Source: NBLH01 sp050296515 (GTDB taxonomy: Bacteria > Bacteroidota > Bacteroidia > Bacteroidales > NBLH01). From it: 64,000 nucleotides of DNA. The stretch's first letter is position 1. Each line of letters begins with the position of its first letter. Below, piece after piece: positions 43,283-52,407 of this stretch. The notes below the pieces were generated by a model. It ran no database searches. It had not been told where the DNA came from and was given only the letters and a program-made list of their open reading frames with translations. Both the position numbers and the translations under genes were made by a program. The DNA is taken from positions 1 to 64,000 of the forward strand of contig JBNKRJ010000060.1 in NCBI GenBank assembly GCA_050296515.1. Reading direction: 5' to 3'.

Positions 43283-45103
43283 ATGAGAGATTTTTTAAGA
43301 ACTGTCTTATACTATATAAAACCTTATAAATTTCAGGCACTATTGAATATATTATTCAATTTGCTTGGGGCCATTTTTTCGTTATTTTCTCTTCTTCTTC
43401 TTGTCCCTTTTTTACGCATTTTGTTTAACCCGGAGGAACTTGTTACAACAAAGCCTGTTTTTGAGTTTTCAGCTGATTACGCAAACAACTACTTCAGTTA
43501 TTACATGAGTGACATTATTCTTACCAGTGGAAAAATAAATGCGCTGATTTTTGTGTGTATTTTCATATTGTCTGCAATTTTGCTCAAAAATATCTTTGTT
43601 TATTTTGCAACTTTTTTTATGGCCCCAATCCGCAATGGAATTGTAAGAGACATAAGGAACAGAATATACAAAAAGGTGCTAAATCTGCATATTGGCTACT
43701 TCTCTGAAGAAAAAAAAGGGGATGTTATTTCAAAAATGACTACTGATGTGCAAGAATTTGAGTGGGCAGCCATGTCGTCAATTGAAATGATATTTCGTGA
43801 TCCAATACTAATAATCATTTTCCTAACCTCATTATTTCTCATGAGTCCAATGTTAACATTGTTTATATTGGTTTTATTACCTATAAGTGGCGTTATTATT
43901 GGAAAAATTGGAAAAAGTCTTCGTAAATCTTCGGTTGACCTACGATCCAGAATGGGTGTTTTGCTATCAATGATGGAGGAAACCATTGGCGGATTAAGAA
44001 TTATTAAAGCATTTGTGGCCGAAAAAAGAATTGGGGACAGGTTTAGCAAAGAAAATAACAATTATACAAAACTGGCCAATAAAATATACAGAAGAGACTA
44101 CCTGGCTTCGCCCATGAGTGAGTTTTTAGGCGTTTTAACTCTAATGATTGTTATGTACTATGGTGCTACGCTTGTATTAGGAGAAAAAACAGAAATGTCA
44201 CCTGAAGTATTCATGGGCTTTATTGCAGTTTTCTCTCAAATAATTAACCCCTCTAAAACTGTTACAAAAGCATACTATAGTGTGCAAAAGGGAATGGCTG
44301 CAATTGATCGAATTAATACTGTGATAGATGCCAAAGAAGCTATCATAAATTCTCCAAATCCAATTTCGAAAAGCAGTTTTGATTCAAAAATTGAATTCAA
44401 AGATGTTAGTTTTAAGTATGCAGAAGTTGATGTTTTAAAGGAGGTTAATCTTACTGTTGAAAAAGGACAAACCATTGCATTGGTTGGTCAATCGGGCTCG
44501 GGAAAATCAACAATGGTAGATTTAATACCCAGGTTTTATGATGTTGAAAGAGGAGCCATTTTAATCGACGATGAAGATATTAAAAATATAAATATCAAAG
44601 ATTTACGTTCATTAATGGGGAACGTAAATCAGGAATCAATCCTTTTTAATGATACTATTTTTAACAACATTGCTTTTGGGGTTGAAACAGCCACTGAAGA
44701 AGAGGTAATTGCAGCAGCAAAAGTTGCCAATGCACACGAATTTATTTTAGAAACAGAAAATGGATATCAAACAAATATTGGTGACAGAGGAGGTAAATTA
44801 TCAGGAGGACAAAGACAACGCCTTAGCATTGCACGAGCTGTACTTAAAAATCCACCAATATTAATTTTAGATGAAGCAACTTCGGCACTCGATACAGAAT
44901 CTGAAAGACTTGTGCAGGATGCTTTAACGAACCTCATGAAAAATCGCACCTCTATTGTCATTGCACACCGTTTATCCACAATCAAACATGCTGATGAAAT
45001 TTGTGTTTTACATGAAGGAGAAATTGTTGAAAGAGGAAACCACGATGAACTTCTAAATAAAAACGGGGTCTATAAAAAGCTTCATGATTTACAAATGTTT
45101 TAA
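43283..45103 (+). CDS. ABC exporter, fused permease/ATPase (MsbA-like)
   Basis: The protein has 606 residues. The six-helix exporter domain (about 1-330) precedes the nucleotide-binding domain: Walker A GQSGSGKST, Q loop NQESILF, signature LSGGQRQRLSIARA, Walker B ILILDEATSALD and switch His in IVIAHRLSTI. It works as a homodimer or heterodimer in the inner membrane. Lipid A-core or lipid export is likely by similarity to MsbA, but a drug or peptide cannot be ruled out. No partner half-transporter is adjacent. Confidence 0.9.
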   Translation: MRDFLRTVLYYIKPYKFQALLNILFNLLGAIFSLFSLLLLVPFLRILFNPEELVTTKPVFEFSADYANNYFSYYMSDIILTSGKINALIFVCIFILSAILLKNIFVYFATFFMAPIRNGIVRDIRNRIYKKVLNLHIGYFSEEKKGDVISKMTTDVQEFEWAAMSSIEMIFRDPILIIIFLTSLFLMSPMLTLFILVLLPISGVIIGKIGKSLRKSSVDLRSRMGVLLSMMEETIGGLRIIKAFVAEKRIGDRFSKENNNYTKLANKIYRRDYLASPMSEFLGVLTLMIVMYYGATLVLGEKTEMSPEVFMGFIAVFSQIINPSKTVTKAYYSVQKGMAAIDRINTVIDAKEAIINSPNPISKSSFDSKIEFKDVSFKYAEVDVLKEVNLTVEKGQTIALVGQSGSGKSTMVDLIPRFYDVERGAILIDDEDIKNINIKDLRSLMGNVNQESILFNDTIFNNIAFGVETATEEEVIAAAKVANAHEFILETENGYQTNIGDRGGKLSGGQRQRLSIARAVLKNPPILILDEATSALDTESERLVQDALTNLMKNRTSIVIAHRLSTIKHADEICVLHEGEIVERGNHDELLNKNGVYKKLHDLQMF

Positions 45104-45133
45104 TAAATTGCAATTTTCTGCGTTTATTAATTT

Positions 45134-45574
45134 ATGAGATTATTTGCACTAGCACTTTTTATCTTTTTTAATCAGGTAATCTTTTCACAAGTTTACTTTG
45201 AAGGTGATTCATGTTGCTTAAGTAGATTTAGAGGAAAAGATTTTGATAAAGTTGAAATTTATGAACTTACCAAAGACTTTAAAAGGTTATCTGCACAGGG
45301 AAATTTATGCTGCGATGTTTGGAACAGTGATTTACAGCAAATAATGATCTGGCTTGAAAAGAAATTTGGTAAAGAGGGAACTGAAATAAGCCAGATAATC
45401 AAATACATGGGAATGCCAAATGGGACAGATGTTGAATTGCTGAATGTTGGAATTGAGCTGGCTGGAGATGAGAAGGCACTGGTCTACTTTTGGCGAGGAT
45501 ATCACGATTTTTTATACTTTGTTTATGAAGACAATAAGGTAAAATATTCTGAATGGTATATGATGGGTGAATGA
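45134..45574 (+). CDS. Secreted hypothetical protein
   Basis: The protein has 146 residues with a signal peptide (about 1-19, ending VIFSQ). The mature part has two Cys-Cys pairs (GDSCCLS and NLCCDVW) and no known domain. It lies 30 bp after the ABC exporter, so co-transcription is likely. It probably ends in the periplasm or outer membrane. I do not recognise the family, and no function can be proposed. Confidence 0.75.
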   Translation: MRLFALALFIFFNQVIFSQVYFEGDSCCLSRFRGKDFDKVEIYELTKDFKRLSAQGNLCCDVWNSDLQQIMIWLEKKFGKEGTEISQIIKYMGMPNGTDVELLNVGIELAGDEKALVYFWRGYHDFLYFVYEDNKVKYSEWYMMGE

Positions 45575-45651
45575 AGTTATAATGCTTATAATCAGGAGTA
45601 AAAAATTACTAAGTAATAAATTCAATTTCAAATCGAACAAAATTTCAGATT

Positions 45652-46131
45652 ATGAAGCAAACAATAATCTTTTTTATAACAATTTTAGTCATCCTTTCTT
45701 CATGCAAATCAGAGAAAGATGGTTCATTAGAAAAAACTATCAGCTTACAAAAAATATTTGAATTAGTAAATGACTTGAGAGCCGAAGGATGTAATTGTGG
45801 AGGAACTGTCATGCCACCTGTAGAAAAGCTGGAATGGGATTACGAATTGGAAGAAGCTGCTTTAGCACATAGCACTGATATGAATACGAATAATTATTTT
45901 GATCATACCAGCCAAGATGGCTCCACCTTTGTGGATCGTGTTAACAGAACTGATTATACAGGAAGTCCAGGTGGAGAAAATATTGCTTCTGACTATACTA
46001 GTGAAGAAGCCGTTTTTAACGGATGGAGAAATAGCAAAGGTCATTGTAAAAATATGATGAACGGAAGCTTTACAGATATTGGAGTTGGCAGAAGTGGCAA
46101 TTACTGGACCATGGTTTTGGGGCGAAAATAA
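45652..46131 (+). CDS. CAP/SCP-domain lipoprotein
   Basis: The protein has 159 residues. The start MKQTIIFFITILVILSSCKS has a lipobox (LSSC, Cys18), so it is a predicted lipoprotein. The mature part is a CAP domain (PF00188), with the cavity residues in LEEAALAHSTDMNTNNYFDHTSQDGSTFVDRV, GENIA and WRNSKGHCKNMMNGSFTDIGVG, then YWTMVLG. Bacterial CAP proteins have uncertain roles, such as lipid binding or peptidase-like activity. It converges with the rluD gene, ending 6 bp from it. Confidence 0.88.
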   Translation: MKQTIIFFITILVILSSCKSEKDGSLEKTISLQKIFELVNDLRAEGCNCGGTVMPPVEKLEWDYELEEAALAHSTDMNTNNYFDHTSQDGSTFVDRVNRTDYTGSPGGENIASDYTSEEAVFNGWRNSKGHCKNMMNGSFTDIGVGRSGNYWTMVLGRK

Positions 46132-46137
46132 AACGAA

Positions 46138-47160
46138 CTATTCCTCTTTCCGGTATGCTATATAATTTCTCCATTTTTCAATTGCTGTAGCCATATCTTC
46201 GGGTAATTCAGAATCAAAAAACATGGTTTTACCTGTTCTTGGATGCACAAATTCAAGGGATTTTGCGTGCAAAGCTTGTCTTGGCAAAATACTAAAACAG
46301 TTTTGGACAAATTGCTTGTATTTTGTAAATGTTGTTCCTTTCAAAATTTGCTCACCACCATATTCTTCATCATTAAACAATGGGTGCTTAATATAACTCA
46401 TATGTGCCCGTATCTGATGTGTTCTTCCAGTTTCTAGTTTGCATTCCAAAAGGCTAACGTAATCAAAGTGTTCTAATACCTTATAATGAGTTACGGCATG
46501 TTTTCCATAGTCTCCTTCAGGAAATACATGCATGATTTTTCGATTCTTTAAATTACGCCCAATATGTCCTGTAATTGAACCTTCCTTCTCATCAAAACTC
46601 CCCCAAACCAAAGCTATGTATTTTCTATTAATCGTTCTATCAAAGAACTGCCTGGAAAGATGCGTTTTAGCCTCCTCTGTTTTTGCAATAACCAAAATGC
46701 CTGAGGTGTTTTTGTCAATTCGATGAACAAGTCCAGGACGTGGATCATCAGTATTAAACAGGGGCAGGTTTTTCAAATGAAAAGCCAATGCATTTACCAA
46801 TGTACCTGAATAATGACCGTAACTTGGGTGCACAACCATTCCTGGCTTTTTATTAATGATAATAATATCATCGTCTTCGTATTGAATATCCAGAGGAATA
46901 TCTTCAGCAATAATTTCAATTTCGCGTGGGGGGTAATCAAAAACAATGGTAACAACATCTTCAGGCCTAACTTTGTAATTGGCCTTCACTTCTTTATCAT
47001 TAACCAAAATATTTCCAGCAGTAGCTGCTTCCTGAATTTTATTTCTAGAAATATTTTCCAATTTGTTGAAAAGCCACTTATCGATCCTTAAGGCTGTCTG
47101 ACCTCTATCAACAACATATCTGAAATGCTCAAATAACTGTTCCTCTTCCCGCTCTTTCAA
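46138..47160 (-). CDS. rluD: RluA-family 23S rRNA pseudouridine synthase (RluD-like)
   Basis: The protein has 340 residues. An N-terminal S4 RNA-binding domain (about 18-75, RIDKWLFNKLENISRNKIQEAATAGNILVNDKEVKANYKV) precedes the RluA catalytic domain with the active-site Asp in HRIDKNTSGILVIAKT and the RTHQIRAHM motif. RluD makes the helix 69 pseudouridines important for subunit joining. It is third in a leftward operon behind the PASTA and T9SS-substrate genes, 13 bp from the latter. PASTA-rluD neighbourhood is common in Bacteroidota. Confidence 0.9.
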   Translation of the reverse strand: MKEREEEQLFEHFRYVVDRGQTALRIDKWLFNKLENISRNKIQEAATAGNILVNDKEVKANYKVRPEDVVTIVFDYPPREIEIIAEDIPLDIQYEDDDIIIINKKPGMVVHPSYGHYSGTLVNALAFHLKNLPLFNTDDPRPGLVHRIDKNTSGILVIAKTEEAKTHLSRQFFDRTINRKYIALVWGSFDEKEGSITGHIGRNLKNRKIMHVFPEGDYGKHAVTHYKVLEHFDYVSLLECKLETGRTHQIRAHMSYIKHPLFNDEEYGGEQILKGTTFTKYKQFVQNCFSILPRQALHAKSLEFVHPRTGKTMFFDSELPEDMATAIEKWRNYIAYRKEE

Positions 47161-47172
47161 ACTGCTTCCTTT

Positions 47173-49077
47173 TTATTTTGTTTTGATTATTTTTTGAGTG
47201 TGATTAAATATTCCCTTCCTATCTGATACACGAAGAACATAAACACCCTCTCCTAAACCGGATAATTCAATCAAGGAATTATTCCTAACTGGTAATTTAC
47301 GTACCAAACGTCCATTAAGAGTATATATCCAAGCATCAAACTCCTCATAATCAGAAACATTGCCAACACTAATTCGAAGGTTACCACTAGTAGGGTTCGG
47401 GTAAACTTTCATTTCATTCGTACTTTTTTTCTTAACAATGGGTTCTACAGGCAGAGTTAACTCTTTACCAAAAAAAGGACGTATCATCAAAGCAACTTCG
47501 TAGTCTGAATTTTGCCAATCTCCACCGAGATTATAGAAGATTTTATCGCTCTTGTTTCGATTAAGGTCCAAACCAATATTTAACATTTCCGGAACAGTTT
47601 GTATCCAACCTACATAAAATACACCATCCAGTACCAATGTTGTATCATCAATAAAATAATCGTGAAATTTATTTAACTCACCTTCGTATTCTGGTCTAAC
47701 AGCCTCTCTTTGGTAAATTACTTTACCAGGCTCATGTTTTTTCGTTTTATCATTGATTGTATCCTTCCAAATAGTTAAATAAAAATATTTCCGGCTTGCA
47801 TTATTCAAACTTCTCGCAAAATACATTTGAATTGCTTTAAGCGTATCTTGCTTTCTGCAATCAAATTTATACGCTAATCTGGCATTTTGGGTTCCATCTC
47901 CATACAAACCATAACTTGCCTCCGCTGTACCATCATCATAAGCATAATAATCATAAAATCTTTGAACATACAGAATCTCATTATTAACAGTATTATCTTC
48001 TGCATCAGTAACAAATCGGCCTTTAATTGTAAAACTTGCAGAGTCTGTAGAATTTGTTAAGAATTGATAAGAAAAAGGAGGCTCAAAAGTTCTTTGCTGT
48101 CCTGGAGCCACGTTATAACCTCCACCAAATAAAGTATCATTTGGTTCATTTCCACTATTATCATAAAAAACGTAATAAATGGTATCAATTAGCCGACCTG
48201 AAGAACCTGAACTGTTGTATTGATAAATAGACTTTAAAGTTAAACCTGTCTCAGTAGAAAAACCTGATTTAAAATGCTTCCAGGGCATAGCTTCATAATC
48301 TTTTAAAGGAGAAGCCATTGGGTAAACAAAAGCAATATCATCTGGATTTAAATCATTTGCATTTCTGCCATTGTTCAAATAAACATAATCGATGTGCCAA
48401 TGATCGGCATTAATTACAATACTTGGGTCTTTATCCGTAGAAAGACTTGCTAAGTTACGGAATCTAAAACGAAAGCCATCTTTCAAATACTTATCTTCAC
48501 TTATTTGTTTTATTACAGGCTCAAAAGGCTTGACTGCATCACCTTTGAAACTCTGGATTTTTTCCCAGACAGCTTCTTCTGGTGCGTAAAACTCCAGGAA
48601 GAGAGAATCACCTGTTTCAGGAAAGTCACCAAGTCCTTGGGGCTGAATATAAAAACTCAGATAAATGGTGTTGTCGCCTGGATAGTTTAAATTAATTGGC
48701 TGAGAAGTTAAAGTGTCGGCAGAAAAGGTATTTCCATACCCTGCCGATGAATAAAATTCCCCAGTATTGCTGATTGCATCCAATGTTGCAACACCAATTG
48801 ATGGAGGATCAAGTGGATAAGTTCCATTTATAAATGCATAATTATCAGTCCACTTATTCGTATCTGGATAAAAAGAGTAATCTGAAAAATCATCAAAAAA
48901 GGGTAGTTCTAAACTAACTTTCAGTGCTTTTTTTTGCTTTGAATACTCCCTGCTTTTTTCCTTTAAAAGAGGATATCCAAAATAACTAATCGCTTCCTGA
49001 GCATTTATTTCAGAAAAGAAAAAAAACAGAATAACAGAAAATGGTAAATAATAAGTTATGGTTTGCTTAACTTTCAT
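47173..49077 (-). CDS. Secreted protein with T9SS C-terminal sorting domain
   Basis: The protein has 634 residues. A signal peptide (about 1-26, cut after INAQ) comes first, then a large beta-rich ectodomain (about 30-545) without a recognised catalytic domain. The type A sorting domain (about 550-634) has MKVYPNPTSGNLRIS, WIYTLNGRLVRKL and GLGEGVYVLRVS, which directs export by the type IX system and surface anchoring. The opening SLELPFFDDFSDYSFYPDTNKW resembles the start of other Bacteroidota T9SS substrates. It sits in the PASTA-rluD operon. Confidence 0.9.
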   Translation of the reverse strand: MKVKQTITYYLPFSVILFFFFSEINAQEAISYFGYPLLKEKSREYSKQKKALKVSLELPFFDDFSDYSFYPDTNKWTDNYAFINGTYPLDPPSIGVATLDAISNTGEFYSSAGYGNTFSADTLTSQPINLNYPGDNTIYLSFYIQPQGLGDFPETGDSLFLEFYAPEEAVWEKIQSFKGDAVKPFEPVIKQISEDKYLKDGFRFRFRNLASLSTDKDPSIVINADHWHIDYVYLNNGRNANDLNPDDIAFVYPMASPLKDYEAMPWKHFKSGFSTETGLTLKSIYQYNSSGSSGRLIDTIYYVFYDNSGNEPNDTLFGGGYNVAPGQQRTFEPPFSYQFLTNSTDSASFTIKGRFVTDAEDNTVNNEILYVQRFYDYYAYDDGTAEASYGLYGDGTQNARLAYKFDCRKQDTLKAIQMYFARSLNNASRKYFYLTIWKDTINDKTKKHEPGKVIYQREAVRPEYEGELNKFHDYFIDDTTLVLDGVFYVGWIQTVPEMLNIGLDLNRNKSDKIFYNLGGDWQNSDYEVALMIRPFFGKELTLPVEPIVKKKSTNEMKVYPNPTSGNLRISVGNVSDYEEFDAWIYTLNGRLVRKLPVRNNSLIELSGLGEGVYVLRVSDRKGIFNHTQKIIKTK

Positions 49078-49156
49078 AAATAGGCAAATTTCAGTTTAGT
49101 AATTAGGTTTCAATCAAATTAGTAGAACTATTACTCAAACTTACAAACTATTCAAT

Positions 49157-49999
49157 TTATTGTTGGTTATCGTCAATATTTGGATGTAATTTCACAGGAT
49201 CAAGTGTCAACCACAAATCAATTAGTGCTCCCATTGTTGTTTGATAATTCTTTACTGGAGTTTGCTTCCATACCTTTGCCAGAGTACTATCTTCTGTTGT
49301 TAAAACAGTTTCATCAAAAACCAGAGCGCCAATATTTAGTGAATTATCAGTTGCCTTTTGAATTGCATCTCCCCTTGTTAATCCATGCAAATCAGGAACA
49401 ATAGTTGCTTCATTTGACTCTCCCATTCCTAAGACCAAATCAATTCTTGAATCCTTTTCAATCACAGTTCCTGGGGCAATAGGCCTACCATTATACATTT
49501 GCTCCAAAACATTATTTGTTGCTATATCTGGCACATACTGCAATTTCCCAATTTTCAATCCATAGGTTTCAATATCTGCTTTTGCCTGAATAAGTGAAAC
49601 TCCGGTAAAGTCAGGTATTTTAATTCGCTCAGGATTAAAAGCTTTAATCTGCACATGAATTGTCCTGCCTTTTTTAACTTTAAAGTCAGGAGATGGATTT
49701 TGCTTAATTATGGTACCTTTTTTCCCGGGAGCATTATAAACCGAGTCGTTTACCTCAATTTTTAAGTCAATTGCTTTGGCATCTGCAATTGCCTGTTTCA
49801 ATGTTTTTCCGGTAAAATCAGGAACTGAAAGTCCTTCACCATGATGTGTTATTACATTAAGTGACTGAAAAACTCCAAAAAGTAATCCAACAATCACCAA
49901 AATTGATAATCCTAGATGTTTAAGAAAAGCTTTTGTTATTAAAAAAGTTCCAAAATCTTTTAATCCTGCAAGAACTTTTTTCCCTCGAAATTCGCTCAT
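49157..49999 (-). CDS. PASTA-domain membrane protein
   Basis: The protein has 280 residues. The start at 49999 (MSEFRGKK) is chosen over 50092 because a TATCTTTG promoter box lies between them (50030-50037). One transmembrane helix (about 30-52, HLGLSILVIVGLLFGVFQSLNVI) is followed by three PASTA repeats, each with a VPDFTG/IPDFTG/VPDLHG start and a G.I.KQNPSPD-like turn. PASTA domains bind peptidoglycan or muropeptides. No kinase or transpeptidase domain is attached. It is first of a three-gene operon with the T9SS substrate and rluD. Confidence 0.88.
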   Translation of the reverse strand: MSEFRGKKVLAGLKDFGTFLITKAFLKHLGLSILVIVGLLFGVFQSLNVITHHGEGLSVPDFTGKTLKQAIADAKAIDLKIEVNDSVYNAPGKKGTIIKQNPSPDFKVKKGRTIHVQIKAFNPERIKIPDFTGVSLIQAKADIETYGLKIGKLQYVPDIATNNVLEQMYNGRPIAPGTVIEKDSRIDLVLGMGESNEATIVPDLHGLTRGDAIQKATDNSLNIGALVFDETVLTTEDSTLAKVWKQTPVKNYQTTMGALIDLWLTLDPVKLHPNIDDNQQ

Positions 50000-50029
50000 T
50001 ATGAATTTATTTTTATCTTTTTTAGGGAG

Positions 50030-50037
50030 CAAAGATA
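50030..50037 (-). promoter_or_regulatory. -7 element of the PASTA operon promoter
   Basis: Reads TATCTTTG on the minus strand, an exact TAnnTTTG match 31 bp upstream of the ATG at 49999. It rules against translation from 50092. Confidence 0.55.
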
Positions 50038-50089
50038 AAAGATTAACGGAAAAAGATAAAAGGAAATAATTAAAAGAAGATAAGTCATT

Positions 50090-50136
50090 CACTATCTGTA
50101 ACTTACACTACCTTAAAGTGTAGATTACAAATAGTG
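50090..50136 (-). terminator. Long stem-loop after mqnE
   Basis: Complementary arms CACTAT/ATAGTG, TGTAA/TTACA and ACACT/AGTGT, from 50090 to 50136, lie just beyond the mqnE stop. No T-tract follows on the minus strand, so it may be a Rho-dependent or mRNA-end hairpin instead of a strict intrinsic terminator. Confidence 0.5.
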
Positions 50137-50144
50137 AAAATCAA

Positions 50145-51287
50145 TTATAGTGTGTTTTCAACTTGTGAATAATCTTTTACAACATTGTAGAGAGTATCGC
50201 GTTCAATAGGCACTCGGTTAACCTCTGAGATTAAATCTGTAAGCTCTTGTGTACTCATTGTTGGAGTTTGATCTTCAACACCAGCCATTGAATAAATTTT
50301 TGTTGTGTCATCTATCGTTCCATCAACATCATCCACACCAAAAGAAAGCGAAAGCTGAGTAGTATGTTTGCCAATCATTGGCCAATAAGCCTTTATATGA
50401 TCAAAATTGTCTAAAAAGATTCTTGAAACAGCATAATTCTTCAAATCTTCAATGGTTGTAACTTCACCAATATGAGATAAATGATTATTTTCTTTTCTGA
50501 ATTTTAGTGGAATAAATGTATTGAACATGCCTGTTTCATCCTGAAGCTCTCTCAATCGTTTCATGTGATCGATACGATGCTTGTATTTTTCAATATGGCC
50601 GTATAATATTGTAGCATTCGAAGGAATGCCTACCCGATGCGCTGTTTTGTGAATATTCAGCCACATATCTGCATCCGATTTCTCAAAGCAAACTTGTTTT
50701 CTGATTTCGGGATCAAAAATTTCAGCACCTCCACCAGGAATAGAATCCAAGCCATATTCTTTCAGCATCTGCATGCCCTCTTTAATAGAAACCTTAGCCT
50801 TTTTTATCATAAAATCAAGCTCAATAGCTGTAAAAGCCTTTACATGAATTGATGGAATGATTTGCTTAATTTTTGAAATCATATCTCCGTAGTAATGTAA
50901 ATCTCTTCTTGGGTGCACTCCTCCAACTATATGAACTTCAGTAATTTGCTTATCCTTGTAAGATTCTGTAATTTTTAAAACATCATCAAGTGAATATTCC
51001 CAGGCATCTTCATCTCCCTGTTTTCTTACATATGAACAAAACTTGCAATTATAAATGCATATATTTGTTGGTTCGATATGGAAATTCCGATTGAAATAGG
51101 TTTTATCACCATGTTTCCTTTCGCGAATAATATTTGCAAGGCTCCCAAGTAAACCTAACTCAGCTTTTTCATACAGCAGAATTCCTTCTTCCTCTGAAAT
51201 TCTCTTACCTGCAATTATTTTTTCGCCTACCGTTTTAAGTTCTGGATTAATATTTTCAAATAAAACTGATTCAATATTTGATTGCAT
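50145..51287 (-). CDS. mqnE: Aminofutalosine synthase MqnE (radical SAM)
   Basis: The enzyme joins the chorismate-derived enolpyruvyl substrate to SAM in the futalosine route to menaquinone. The protein has 380 residues. The radical SAM Cys triad is CxxxCxxC: C77, C81, C84 in TNICIYNCKFCSY. A GGVHP motif (SAM/substrate) and PGGGAEIFDPEIR follow, both typical of MqnE rather than MqnC or CofH. The TIM barrel continues to the end. It has its own upstream -7 box at 51314. Confidence 0.92.
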   Translation of the reverse strand: MQSNIESVLFENINPELKTVGEKIIAGKRISEEEGILLYEKAELGLLGSLANIIRERKHGDKTYFNRNFHIEPTNICIYNCKFCSYVRKQGDEDAWEYSLDDVLKITESYKDKQITEVHIVGGVHPRRDLHYYGDMISKIKQIIPSIHVKAFTAIELDFMIKKAKVSIKEGMQMLKEYGLDSIPGGGAEIFDPEIRKQVCFEKSDADMWLNIHKTAHRVGIPSNATILYGHIEKYKHRIDHMKRLRELQDETGMFNTFIPLKFRKENNHLSHIGEVTTIEDLKNYAVSRIFLDNFDHIKAYWPMIGKHTTQLSLSFGVDDVDGTIDDTTKIYSMAGVEDQTPTMSTQELTDLISEVNRVPIERDTLYNVVKDYSQVENTL

Positions 51288-51313
51288 AAGTATTAAGTTT
51301 AAATTAATGCCTG

Positions 51314-51321
51314 CAAATATA
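51314..51321 (-). promoter_or_regulatory. -7 element of the mqnE promoter
   Basis: Reads TATATTTG on the minus strand, an exact TAnnTTTG match 27 bp before the mqnE start codon. Confidence 0.5.
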
Positions 51322-51430
51322 TTAAAATGGATCTTCTAAATTAGGTGATTATTTGAATTTATTTAGAATCTATCTAAATAAATTGGCTTTCAATAATAAA
51401 ACTTAAAATATTATTATTTGAAGTATGTAC

Positions 51431-51467
51431 AAAAACGAAAGCCCTTCTCTTTATCAAAGAAGGGCTT
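51431..51467 (-). terminator. Rho-independent terminator after rpmH
   Basis: A perfect 10-bp stem (51439-51448 with 51458-51467) around a 9-nt loop. On the minus strand it is followed by TTCGTTTTTG. It lies 25 bp after the rpmH stop codon. Confidence 0.88.
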
Positions 51468-51491
51468 AGTATATATTATCACAAGCGGTAT

Positions 51492-51650
51492 CTATCTTTT
51501 ATGACGACCTTCGTCAGAAACAGTCAGTCTTTTTCTGCCTTTTGCTCTACGGGAAGCAAGTACCTTACGGCCACTTACTGAAGCCATTCTTTCTCTAAAA
51601 CCGTGCTTATTTCTTCTTTTTCTATTTGATGGTTGAAATGTCCTCTTCAT
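51492..51650 (-). CDS. rpmH: 50S ribosomal protein L34
   Basis: The protein has 52 residues, too short for most gene finders' default limits. It reads MKRTFQPSNRKRRNKHGF, then RERMASVSGRKVLASRRAKGRKRLTV, the L34 family pattern. It is strongly basic. L34 sits in a pocket of 23S rRNA near the subunit's base. It has a consensus promoter (51683-51712) and a strong terminator, so it is monocistronic here. The C-terminal SDEGRHKR tail extends slightly beyond the shortest homologues. Confidence 0.97.
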   Translation of the reverse strand: MKRTFQPSNRKRRNKHGFRERMASVSGRKVLASRRAKGRKRLTVSDEGRHKR

Positions 51651-51682
51651 GACTAAATGTTTTAATTCTCAAATTCGGACTG

Positions 51683-51712
51683 CAAAAGTAACATATTTTT
51701 CCTTTATTCAAA
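51683..51712 (-). promoter_or_regulatory. rpmH promoter
   Basis: On the minus strand: TTTG (51709-51712), an 18-nt spacer and TACTTTTG (51683-51690), matching the Bacteroidota consensus with a slightly short spacer, 33 bp before the rpmH start. Confidence 0.7.
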
Positions 51713-51775
51713 AAACTTTTAATGTTTATCTGAAAGATATTTTCACTGAATTAATTCATTAATCTTAACTATTTA

Positions 51776-52396
51776 TTAAACAGGAGAATAAACAATAAAC
51801 TTTGTTTCAAAAAACTCTTCGTTGAAATAATTCGGAATAGGATAAAGAACCACTTTTTTCTTAAAACTTTCAAGTTCTTTACTTAAATCACCTCCTTTTA
51901 AATAGATAATACCATTCTGGAGACTATTACTATTTTTCGATTTAATTCTGCCATCAATCAATTTCAAAAAGTCAGCAAAAGAAGTAACTGCCCTGCTGAC
52001 TACAAAATCGAACTGCTCCTTTACCTCCTTACTGTTTTTATGAATTCCAACAGCATTTTTCAACCCAATTGATTCAATGACACCATTTACCACCTTAATT
52101 TTCTTTCCGATTGAATCTACCAATTGAAATTCAGTTTCTGGAAAAAGAATAGCTAATGGTACTCCAGGGAAACCTCCGCCGGTTCCAACATCTAATACTT
52201 TTGTGCCTGGCCTGAAGCGTATAATCTTAGCAATAGCAAGGGAGTGCAAAACATGTCGTTCGTAAAAGTTATCCATGTCTTTTCTTGAGATGACATTGAT
52301 TTTACTATTCCAATCTGCATAGAGTTCCTTCAGCATAGAAAATTGCTTTGCCTGCTCATCACTGAGGTTTTTAAAGTATTTATGAATAAGTTCCAA
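51776..52396 (-). CDS. rsmG: 16S rRNA (guanine-N7)-methyltransferase RsmG
   Basis: The protein has 206 residues. It methylates N7 of G527 in 16S rRNA with SAM. It has the class I methyltransferase motif VLDVGTGGGFPGVPLAILFP and the family segment FVVSRAVTSFADFLKLI. It is third in an operon after the GT2 and ECF sigma genes, 11 bp from the latter. Loss of this enzyme gives streptomycin resistance in other bacteria (established elsewhere). Confidence 0.95.
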   Translation of the reverse strand: MELIHKYFKNLSDEQAKQFSMLKELYADWNSKINVISRKDMDNFYERHVLHSLAIAKIIRFRPGTKVLDVGTGGGFPGVPLAILFPETEFQLVDSIGKKIKVVNGVIESIGLKNAVGIHKNSKEVKEQFDFVVSRAVTSFADFLKLIDGRIKSKNSNSLQNGIIYLKGGDLSKELESFKKKVVLYPIPNYFNEEFFETKFIVYSPV

Positions 52397-52407
52397 TTTG
52401 ATTGTTT

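Noticed and set aside
50000..50092. Upstream start for the PASTA protein
   Set aside because: A promoter -7 box lies between that codon and the ATG at 49999, and the extra residues disrupt the short cytoplasmic N-terminus.
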